A DNA stretch of 64,000 bases from Acanthosepion pharaonis (lineage: Eukaryota > Mollusca > Cephalopoda > Sepiida > Sepiidae): the NCBI GenBank assembly GCA_903632075.3, contig CAHIKZ030005207.1, positions 872,001 to 936,000 on the forward strand. The letters run 5' to 3'. Made by a program: the position numbers and the translations under genes. Each line of letters starts with the position of its first letter. Positions within the stretch are counted from its first letter, which is position 1. This document shows, piece after piece, positions 55,522 through 64,000 of the stretch. The notes below the pieces were generated by a model. The model saw only the letters and a program-made list of their open reading frames with translations, did no database searches and was not told the origin of the DNA.

Positions 55522-56647
55522 AAAGGCAGCGCTATAGTAATCATGGACAGCACATACTATAAAACAAAAATTCTAGAAACACTAGAGGATAGGAACACCT
55601 ACAAAGTAATTGACACTAACATAGACAAAAACATTATAACAAAAATTACAAAACTCTGCACAACACATAATAAAATATTAACAAAAAAAGAGAAGGATTT
55701 CCTAATAAACTTTGTACCAAAAACAAGTAATTTCTATGGACTACCTAAAGTTCATAAATCGAGTGAAATAAAAGCAGCTATACATACACAAAAATCTGAA
55801 TACATTAGCATCCCAAACCCCAGTGACCTTACATTCAGACCCATAGTAGCAGGACCAGTCTGTCCCACTAGCAAACTCAGTAACCTAATAGACATAATAT
55901 TGCAACCATATACTAAACAAATTAAAAGCCACATCAGAGACGATATCCATTTCCTTAGCTGCATACCACAAAAGGTAGATCCGGGAACGCTTATGGCAAC
56001 TTTTGACATCAGTAGCCTATACAGTAACATACCCCATGAACTAGGAAAAAAAGCGATCTCATTCTGGATTGAAAAACATCCAGAAATACTACATCCGGGA
56101 TTCACTAGAGTTCATTATCGATAGTATAGACCTAATTCTAAACAATAACACCTTTGAATTTGACAACAAAAACTATATCCAAACCCTAGGTACTGCGATG
56201 GGAACAAAAATGGCACCAACATATGCCACCCTAACATTAGCTTACCTAGAAGAAAACCTCTATGAAAAGATAGAACAAATATATGGGGCAAATATAAAGA
56301 CCCAATTCACTAAATCTTGGAAAAGATACCTAGATGATTGCTTCATCTTTTGGAAATCATCATGGGGTGATATTAACCAATTCCATACACTACTTCAAAA
56401 CTTACACCCAAAAATCAAGTTCACGCAAGAATATAATTTTAACGAATTACCATTTTTAGATATACTCATTAGAAATAAAAACAACCACATAATCACAGAT
56501 ATCTACCACAAACCCACAGACACCCAACAATACCTTAATTTCAAGAGCCATCACCCAAAAAGCTGCCTAAAATCCATCCCCTATTCCCTAGCACGTAGAA
56601 TTTGTACAATAGTGACTGATAAACATCTCCTGAAAAAATCCGCTTAG
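55522..56647 (+). pseudogene. PLE reverse transcriptase, 5'-truncated and frameshifted
   Basis: Frame 1 (to ~56090) carries KEKDFLINFVPKTSNFYGLP, then DLTFRPIVAGPVCPTSKLSN, then motif A LMATFDISSLYSNIP with the first catalytic aspartate. After a frameshift near 56090, frame 2 carries motif B LGTAMGTKMAPTYA, motif C RYLDDCFIFW with the catalytic DD pair, and NELPFLDILI, then SIPYSLARRICTI. Catalytic residues are intact; only frame breaks and the missing N-terminus disable it. It would copy element RNA at a nicked or telomere-like 3' end, as in other PLEs. Confidence 0.85.
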
Positions 56648-57361
56648 AAGAACTACATAAAACTCTCAAGAAACGAGGCTACTCCACAACACTAATAAAC
56701 AAAGGTATTGAACTCGCGAAAGAAATTCCTCTAGACCAACTTAGAAATAAAAGAAACGTAACGTCGAACAAATTCTAGCATATGTCTCAACGTACAAAAA
56801 AAAACAATCCAGAAATATTCCCAGAAATCACAAAAAAATCTAGATTTACTTAGCAAGAATAATAAACTGAATAATATACTAAAAACAACCAAAATAATTA
56901 AGAGCAAACGCCAATCTAGAAACCTAAAGCACATATTAACCTCATCTAAATTTAGCCAACACAAAATACAGGGAGTCACAAAATGCAACAAAAAAAGATG
57001 TGGGGTTTGTGACATCATTATAGAAGGAAACTCCTACACTTTTGAAAACCCAAAAAAAAACATTCACAATAAATAAAAACTTAAACTGCAACTCCAAAAA
57101 TGTAATTTATGCACTTAAATGCACAAAATGTAAGAAGTCATATATAGGCATCAGTCAACAACTGAACAACAGGGTCTCCCTACACAAAAGCAATATAAAA
57201 TTGACAGACAACAGAAAACTTTTTGTATCACAACACATTTTCAAATGTAACCAGGGTAAGTTTAATATCATGCCGATATATCAAACAGACAATTACTCAT
57301 ATCTACAAATACAGGAAAAAACTTTATAGACAAATTCAAACCCGAACTAAATAGATCGTAA
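56648..57361 (+). pseudogene. PLE GIY-YIG endonuclease domain, frameshifted
   Basis: The linker after the RT continues in changing frames (KKRGYSTTLINKGIELAKEI and similar). A cysteine cluster KCNKKRCGVC (near 56985-57010) precedes the GIY-YIG core NVIYALKCTKCKKSYIGI (57096-57150), then NNRVSLHKSNIK and QHIFKCNQG. The frame ends ELNRS-stop at about 57361 after a last shift. Poly-A runs at 56800 and 57050 are likely sites of the frameshifts. This nuclease nicks target DNA in PLE retrotransposition. Confidence 0.8.
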
Positions 57362-57535
57362 CCCCACACACAAAAAACACACAACATGCACACAGGGTGA
57401 CCAAATACAATGATCAAATCGCTCACATACATGGACGCACACTCATATACGGGAGACACGAGAAGATATATATATGTGTATGTACACATACATACATTTA
57501 TGTATGTATATGCGGATGTTGACAATTTAAGAAGT

Positions 57536-57576
<41 letters not shown>

Positions 57577-57895
57577 GGTTCCATGTAGCTTGGGAAATAT
57601 GTGTGTATATGTGTGTGTGTACTGATTACTTGTGGTGGGATAGTGTGTATGTGCGTATGTGTGTGTATGCGTGTATAGGTACAAATAAGTTTACGAATTC
57701 CTCGTAGTAAGACAGTATATGTATGGAGGGGAAATATACGCACGCATATATACACGCATGCTGACAGGAACACACCAAAATAGAAACAGATCCAAGAGCA
57801 CATAGGGGTCACTAAAACATTAAAAGATAAAATGCCGATAACTACTCGCTGGACAAACCTTAATTGTTTTATGACCCTTCGCAAGAGAACTCTTC
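57362..57895 (+). other. PLE 3' untranslated region with (GT)n
   Basis: Holds a long GT tract (57537-57572), further GT-rich repeats to 57670, and no coding frame. The minus-strand threonine/histidine-rich frames are the GT repeat read backwards. Confidence 0.8.
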
Positions 57896-58142
57896 ATTGA
57901 CAATTCTAGAAAGAAATTCGGATTACCAACACACAAACAGAGAATGTCTCATATCGAGAATATTTCACATTGAACATGAAGAAAAATTAATTATTTTTAA
58001 TAATATGTAGAAATCTCCACTTTTACCTGAAGACGGTCATGAGACCAGAAACACGTGTCGTAAAAATTATGTAAAAAACAAAGCATAATATTTTTCTAAA
58101 TAAATCCACATTACAACCAAAAACGTTTATGCACTTCTCTTC
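57896..58142 (+). repeat. Right pLTR of the PLE
   Basis: 247 bp, in sense orientation with the RT; carries the plus-strand hammerhead. Confidence 0.85.
58021..58065 (+). ncRNA. Hammerhead ribozyme (type I) in right pLTR
   Basis: Stem I TTTTAC (58021-58026) with GTAAAA (58060-58065); core CTGAAGA (58027-58033); stem II GGTC-atga-GACC (58035-58046) with C-A at the base; GAA (58048-58050); stem III ACAC/GTGT (58051-58058); C58059, after which cleavage is predicted. The two copies differ in the stem II loop (GCAA against ATGA) and the cleavage base (T against C), so each has drifted, but both keep the fold. Confidence 0.8.
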
Positions 58143-58183
58143 TATACATACTTTTTCTCGTTGGAACCACTACAACATATTTT

Positions 58184-58187
<4 letters not shown>

Positions 58188-58223
<36 letters not shown>
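58188..58223. repeat. (TA)n microsatellite
   Basis: About 36 bp of TA; another TA tract lies at 58380-58409. Confidence 0.95.
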
Positions 58224-58227
<4 letters not shown>

Positions 58228-58375
58228 AGAGAGAGAGTTGAAAATACTTCCTACTTACAGAGGAAAAAAGCTCAGTAGAGAGAAATAGAGTATTTGTAGA
58301 TATAGACAGTGTAGACATAGGATGATGTTTGTCATTTTCATGTCTCAAGTGATCTTATATATTTGTCTATGTGTA

Positions 58376-58411
<36 letters not shown>

Positions 58412-58423
58412 CAAGCACATACA

Positions 58424-59160
58424 CACAAATACTATATCATATTTCATAATGCAAGTCCAGTTTTTTGTACTTAAATTAGGAAGAAATTGATGTTGGCCAA
58501 AAATTATCCAAGTGAATATTTTCACAATAAAATTGCTATTAATAAACTGATGTTGGTAAAAGATTCTGAATATATTTATATGAACAAAATATTTTTTAAG
58601 TTTCAGCTTATATCTCCTCCCTCTTAAAAATATTAATAATAATTTGTTTCATGAGAGTCAGGCTTTATTATGCACACTTCAACAATTTTTACTTATAAAT
58701 ATATCCAGAAGGTATAGACTTTTAAAATATGATTAACATGATGTACCATAGACATTAAAAGATAATTAATATATTTATGTATTAATGTGAGCTTCATTAA
58801 TCATTCAGTCATTGATTTATTTTTAAACTTTTCTCATCTGTTGATTTTAACATTACTTATAGCAGTTTTTATTACATTCCAGAGATTGTCTTTTTAATAA
58901 TGTTTTCATTCCCATATAAATCTCTAAAATAATGAATGATATATTTCGAAATGGACTAATATCTGGTGAGACAAATGGTCATTCAATTAATTTTGTGTCT
59001 TTGAAACCTTTTTTGCTACAATTGGAAATAGCCAACTTTGAAAAATATAAAGTTGTATTATTTTGCATTAATATACTCAAGCTTAATGGTTATTAATTAT
59101 GACCTGTGTTATAAAATAAAATAAGACATATCCTGGCTGATTTACAGGCAAATAAACTAA
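58424..59160. other. AT-rich spacer
   Basis: No recognised features. Confidence 0.5.
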
Positions 59161-59164
59161 CATA

Positions 59165-59640
59165 CTTAAGAGTGAGAGCCGGATGTGAACGGGACAAGGC
59201 CCCATCACAAAATGACCATTAACTTCTTTTACGCATGTTCCTGACGTACGAGTTCCGGTCAAAAAATAAAATAATATTTTAAAGTTTTTCTATTTTTTGA
59301 CCAATAAAAATGCTTCTGTCTTAATTATACTCGCATCGTTTTTCGAGCCTGTTAAGCCATAAAAAAACGCCATAAAAGGGGTCACACGGAAGTACAATGG
59401 GCAGTCAACAGGAGGCCAGGGAAGAGACCTGTCATGGTCAGGCTGAGCGGTCAGCAGCAATCAACAGAAGGCCAGGGAAGAGACCTGTCACGGTCAGGCT
59501 GAGCGGTCAGCAGCAGTGAGCAGGGGGAGTGCCAGCACCAGCGCCAACCAGTGTGAACTACTATGAGAGATCAACCCAGATCTGAAGCTGGCTTATGAAC
59601 TAAACCACAAGGTAGCTGTTCCAAATTTGCACATTTCTGT
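59165..59640 (+). promoter_or_regulatory. GC-richer LTR-like block with promoter-like words
   Basis: It contains 'gaccaataaaa' (CCAAT-like, 59299), 'cataaaagg' (TATA-like, 59372) about 70 bases apart, then a 56 bp tandem duplication at 59405-59516 ('gccagggaagagacctgtca' in both). Base composition shifts sharply from the AT-rich surroundings. The layout resembles a retroelement LTR (U3, TATA, R), but I found no TSD or partner LTR. It could also be a host CpG-type promoter. Confidence 0.35.
59405..59516 (+). repeat. 56 bp tandem duplication
   Basis: Two copies starting 'tcaaca' at 59405 and 59461, differing at only a few positions. Confidence 0.9.
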
Positions 59641-59759
59641 TGAAATAAGTCACGTAAATCTATTTCTGCTTTTGTCGTATTTCTTTCTTGCAACCATACG
59701 CTTGTCTATAACACCTGCACTAATGAAAAATGATTGGAAACATTACAATAATTCTTTTC

Positions 59760-60230
59760 AGTTATCTTGATACCATCATCAATTTGAAAGGACCTATAAT
59801 TTTACTGCCTACATACTCACCCAAAACATTATAATCCACAACTCCAGTTGTCATCTTAGTCATGCTCATGAACAGTTTCCATGAAAAACTGACCTCTAGT
59901 CCAGCCTCTTTGGGTTTATCCAATGAAGCTCTCCATTCATCCCTAAAGATTGCTCTTGAGAAGTTAGTTTTCATGTACTTCTTTGATTAACTTACCTATT
60001 TCTCTTTGATTTGTTTGCTAAAAGGTGATAGTTTGATTGCTTTCATGACTTTAGCCAATGTTCTTGACATACTCTTTGTTTACATTTACAACAACAGCTT
60101 CTATTTCCTTGTGTATTATACTAACCTCTTCTCAAATCTCTTCTTAATTGATTTCTTTAATGACATATCAACTCCTCATGAGTTATCTAATGCCCAAATT
60201 TCATTTTCTTGGGAGCTTTGAAGTAATAGA
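59760..60230 (-). repeat. Old duplication, copy 1
   Basis: 'catcaatttgaaaggaccta', then 'aatgaagctctccattcat', then 'aggtgatagtttgattgctt' recurs at 60650-61020, with a partial third copy at 61140. The minus frame 59762-59974 (RDEWRASLDKPKEAGLEVSF) is open only in this copy; it looks like degraded coding sequence of an unrecognised element. Confidence 0.65.
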
Positions 60231-60454
60231 AATATGATACATGTTATTCTGCTTTCACAATTGGTTACATGGTAGATGATACTCAGCTTTTCTGCATATA
60301 CATGTTTGTGTGGACATAATTACTCGAGGCGATGATGTGTCTTTTATGTTGTAGTTTTTTAAGTTATATTTTGGAATAAATTTTGATTTAAGAAGTTGTA
60401 GAATATTATATGGATTAACGTCATGACAGAGTTCATGTTGGTTGATTATGTTTA

Positions 60455-60650
60455 GTAGCATATCAACCTCTATGGGTTATTTAATGCTAAAATCTAAATA
60501 ATTTGAACAATTTTATGGCTTCAGCTAAATATATTTTGAACACAACTGTATGCCTTCAACTACAGATAAAATATGTTTTTCATGTGTCGGTTCTTTTATA
60601 TAAAAATGTATTGCTGGTATTTTTACTATCAAAAACTATTTCTATATTTA
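60455..60650 (+). repeat. Element K fragment
   Basis: 'gcatatcaacctctatgggt' and 'aaaaatgtattgctggta' match the start and ladder unit of the element at 48264. Confidence 0.55.
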
Positions 60651-61215
60651 CATCATCAATTTGAAAGTACCTATAATTTTACTGCTTACAATACTCACCT
60701 AAGATATTATACCACTCAACTTCAGTTGTCATTTTGGTAGCAGTTTCCATGTAAAACTGATCATTAGTCCAACGATTTTATCCAATGAAGCTCTCCATTC
60801 ATCACTAAAGATTGCTTTTAAGAAGTTAATTTTCATGTACTTCTTTGTTTAATTTATCCATTTTTCTTTGTGATATTTACTCAAAGGTGATAGTTTGGTT
60901 GCTTTCATGTCTTTAGCCAATATTTTTTACATACTTCATGTTTCCTCTTTGTTTACATTTGCAACATCTGCTTCCTTGTGTATTACACTAATCTTTTGTG
61001 TTTTTGAAACCTTTTTCATATACTTGGAAATAGATTTTTAAAATTTTAAATTTGTATCATCTTGCATTAATATACAAAAGCTTATTAATGTACCAATGAA
61101 AGATGATTGAATACATTACAGTAATTCTCTGCATTTATCTAGATAACAACATCAATTTTGAAATGGCCAATAATTTTAATGCTTACAATACTAACCCAAA
61201 ACATTATTCCACCAC
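60650..61215 (-). repeat. Old duplication, copies 2 and 3
   Basis: 60650-61020 is a second copy of 59760-60140. A third partial copy ('acatcaattttgaaatggcc', then 'aatactaacccaaaacatta') lies at 61150-61205. All are in the same orientation. Confidence 0.6.
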
Positions 61216-61700
61216 AATAAATTAGTATTCAACATCACATGTATCAATATAGAAATCTTTAGGATTTATTGTACATTCTGTGCTGATGAGCATTACTCTA
61301 CACAACAAAAATTGCACATTGTAGGAAAACTTTTGTTATCACAATACAATTAAAATACTGTAACTTGGAAATTAAAACAATCTTTATTTCAAAGTTGCTA
61401 CCACTTTCATCAAAAAACTATTATTAATCTGAGGTTTCTTCTAGATACAAAATGCGTTACTTAGGAGTTTTTTCCATCTTGTCATTTACTTACTCACTTT
61501 TAGTTTTACACAGATTTGTACATCATATGTTCAATAATTTTAAGGTGGACATTACTGGCCAGAGCCTGAAGCATACTTCACATCATTTCCAGACCAAAGG
61601 TATCAAGTTAATAAACAAAGTTAGTTAAAACTATGCTTGTAATACAATGCTTCCCCCATGTGAAATACATTTGTCTACCTTCCATTCTACATCATTAATA
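61216..61700. other. AT-rich spacer
   Basis: No recognised features. Confidence 0.45.
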
Positions 61701-61799
61701 ATGGTCTCTATGAGTGGATTGTGTATTGGTTAATGAACAAAAGCAAACATTTTTAACACCACATTGAAAATCCAATTTGCAGTTGTAAAAAAATCGCAA

Positions 61800-64000
61800 G
61801 AGACTGACATGTCTACACAAAGAACAATACTCTGTCTGGCAGCAAGAGCTGCTGGAAGCACTAAGGGTGACAGCACCAGCTTAGCCACCAAACCTGTGTT
61901 ACCTCCCTTGTTTGATGGCTGATGAGGACAGGATATCGCACATGCTTTCACACATTTTATGTAGAAAATTGAACAACAATACTCTTTGGAAATTTCAGAA
62001 AGATGAAGTGACCCCCCCCCCCCCTTCCCCTGGTAAATTGGGGTGGCATCCTGGAATGCTAAAGCACAACAAACAGAAAATGCCCTCTGGGAGTCTATAG
62101 TAGGGTGGGAGAATACATAATCTATCTGACTTATTCAAATGTCAGGGACTTGAAACAGGTTGCAACATGTGATTGCAGCAGGAAATTCAACAGCCTGTGA
62201 GGTTTACATATCCATAAGGCACACTGGTGCAAGTAATGCAAATTCCCCTATTGGAGAATGTAAGTCAAATGTTGAGATTATGAATCTGGATTACATCCAC
62301 AGTGTTCAGGGACTCAGCACCCTTGGTAAATTCCATGTAAGCCAAGAATCAAATGGTCCAAATGTAATCAAAGAGTTACTTGGTCGAATCAAGATCAGAA
62401 ACTCGCATTAATATTTCCCAACCATCTAAAGGGCCCCATTAGCCAGTGGATCAGATCTTTGCAGAAAGAGTTGTGCAAGAGGTTTGTCTTGTGTGATTTG
62501 GTGTGGCAACTGCAAGAGGTGATAGGTAAGAAGAGAAGTGACCAAATAGACGACAGATTCAGAAGGGTAGACTAAGAGCAGAGAGTTGCGAAATGCCAAA
62601 TCAAAGAAACTCCATTTCATGAGAAGGAAGGCCTTAAAGACCTGCTTAATGATATTAAAGAAAGGATCTTTGTGATCTCTAGAACTGAGAACCAAAGAAA
62701 ACATTGGAAGAAAAAGTGACCATCTTGAAGATCATTTTATAATAATTCTTACACTTTTACTAAAATGTTGTTCACCAAGACTAAGAGTGGAAAACTCAAC
62801 ATACCACAGGAGGAACTCGAGAACCATCTGAGGACAATGTATTTTGCAACTTGGAAAAATGTTCAAATCCCTATTATGAATGACCTTCCTAGGCCCCAAG
62901 ATCTAGAGTTCATGTATAACGACAGAGGACTAAAGTTGAGGGAAATTTGGAAATTTGTCCATAAATCCTGTGCCTGTAATGCACCTGGAATAGATGGAAT
63001 ATCCTATAAGTTATATAAGAATTGTCCAAACGTTCACAAGCAAATCACCATCCTCCTCCAGTGTGCATATAAACCAGGTATTGTACCACAAGAGTGGTGC
63101 CTAGCAGATGTCATTTGGATACTTAAGGAAATGAATAAAAAGGCATTGCAAATTTCTGCCTCCATCTTTTATTTGAATGTAGAGTGGAAAAATATATTTT
63201 GTGGTTCTTGATGGACAACCAGCTAGGTAACCATTACATAAACACACCTGTCCAGATGGCTGGAATACCTGGCTTCCCTGGCTGTCTTGAGCATTCACAA
63301 ATGATTTAGAACTCAATCCTATCAGCCAAACTAAATAAAACTAAGCTTCATCTAATTTGGCTTGATCTCACAAATGTGTATGAATCAGTTCCTCATGGGC
63401 TAATTCAAATGTCCCTTGAATTTTTCAGCTTCCTTAGTAAGGTTGTGGAAATTATAATGAAATATTTCAGAGAAGCATTTATGCAGTTCACTGTTGATAA
63501 CTACACCACTGAATGCCAAACCTTCAAGACTGGCATCATAATGGGGGGGCGGGTGAGTTCACCACTTCTTTTCGTTATGTTCATGGAACTCATATACAGG
63601 GTGCAGCAGACACAGCAATGGGGGTGATGACTAAGGAACAAATGGTCCTTCTTCTTTCCAGGGTGTTTATAGGGGTCCCATCTAAGGTTTGTGCTAATGA
63701 ACTACTACAGCACTACCATAAGCTCTTCAAGTAGGCAAGAATGAAGGTTAAACCCAAGAAAAGCTGAAGCTTATCATTACTTAGAGGCTCTGTCAAGTGG
63801 ATATACTTATGCATTAAAGGGTGACAGTTAAAGAGAAGACAATGAAGAGCCTCGGATGACTGTATGAAATTCCACTGACTGATTGGCATTGAAGTAAAGA
63901 GGTGCAGGAAGTGGCGCTAGATAGATATGAATCCATCGACAGAACCCATCTCCATGAAAAACTAAAGGCTTGCTGCTTCCAACATTGTTTGCTGACCTGG
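61800..64000 (+). pseudogene. R2/NeSL-like LINE, RT protein, runs off window
   Basis: Plus-strand frames with several shifts. Near 62170, CDCSRKFNSL-stop-GLHIHKAHWC has C..C...H...H zinc-finger spacing. 62585-62720 gives QIKETPFHEKEGLKDLLNDI. The RT begins in 62765-63211 (CNAPGIDGISYKLYKNCPNV, IVPQEWCLADVIWI), continues AGIPGFPGCLEHS, then motif A HLIWLDLTNVYESVPHGLI with the catalytic aspartate, then motif B TGIIMGGRVSSPLLFVMF (63376-63627), then KVKPKK and LLRGSVKW. Motif C and the C-terminal nuclease are degraded or outside. Clade is inferred from the N-terminal finger and the RT pattern. Confidence 0.7.
62013..62025 (+). repeat. Poly-C run
   Basis: About 13 consecutive C within otherwise mixed sequence; a likely indel hotspot that shifts the LINE frame here. 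Confidence 0.9.

Larger units (their letters stand above)
55276..58142 (+). mobile_element. Penelope-like element with inverted terminal repeats
   Basis: A 2.87 kb element. The left terminal repeat (55276-55521) is the reverse complement of the right one (57896-58142), with high identity by eye, starting 'aaacgtttttggttgtaatg' at the left and ending 'ttacaaccaaaaacgttt' at the right. Between them lie a reverse transcriptase and a GIY-YIG endonuclease on the plus strand. The RT starts mid-domain right after the left repeat, so the 5' part of the gene is missing. The element is the youngest-looking RT element in the window. Confidence 0.85.

Noticed and set aside
57268..57884. Threonine/histidine-rich minus-strand ORFs
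   Set aside because: They come from the (GT)n tract in the 3' UTR of the PLE.

Overview
This window looks like intergenic or intronic DNA from a large, repeat-rich invertebrate genome, most likely a coleoid cephalopod such as an octopus. The indications are high AT content, dozens of long (TA)n and (CA)n tracts, tRNA-derived SINEs, many Tc1/mariner and pogo/Tigger elements, CR1/L2-like and other LINEs, and several Penelope-like elements (PLEs). This is inference from composition; no diagnostic host gene is present. I found no intact host protein-coding gene, no functional tRNA or rRNA and no CRISPR. Every recognisable coding stretch is a relic of a mobile element, usually with stops and frameshifts.

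Layout. 1-6575 is a huge polypyrimidine (CTTT-type) satellite whose right end abuts the 3' terminus of a minus-strand LINE relic. 6.6-20 kb holds LINE relics, a degenerate mariner, a pogo-like MITE, a Ty3/Gypsy integrase relic, a T-rich simple-sequence block and CR1/L2-type LINE tails. 20-25.5 kb holds a PLE relic with a GIY-YIG domain, a Helitron-like element, a Tigger relic and a ~790 bp fold-back. 25.5-38 kb holds palindromic modules, a MITE, an old PLE split by a double-LTR mini-element, a tandem hammerhead-bearing repeat, a GATA-type minisatellite, a tRNA-derived SINE and a near-perfect 239 bp palindrome. 38-46 kb holds a hAT-like element, further LINE, LTR and SINE copies and a deleted Tc1. 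46-52 kb holds a Tc1 element split by another insertion, a solo LTR split by a SINE-like insert, and a fold-back made of two mariner 3' ends. 53-58.2 kb holds TA-rich modules and the best-preserved element, a PLE with reverse transcriptase and GIY-YIG domains between ~246 bp inverted terminal repeats. 59-64 kb holds a GC-rich LTR-like block, an old duplication and the 5' part of an R2/NeSL-like LINE that runs off the window.

The most interesting hidden layer is RNA. Hammerhead ribozyme (HHR) motifs can be folded by eye in both inverted repeats of the PLE (55352-55396 minus; 58021-58065 plus), in both arms of a small palindrome (27951-28032), and in a tandem ~307 bp repeat pair (31879-32400) that resembles an animal retrozyme. 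A second notable theme is the satellite, whose repeat unit looks like the 3' end of the LINE it abuts. A third is a family of 5-bp-TSD LTR mini-elements that consist of two LTRs with almost nothing between them.
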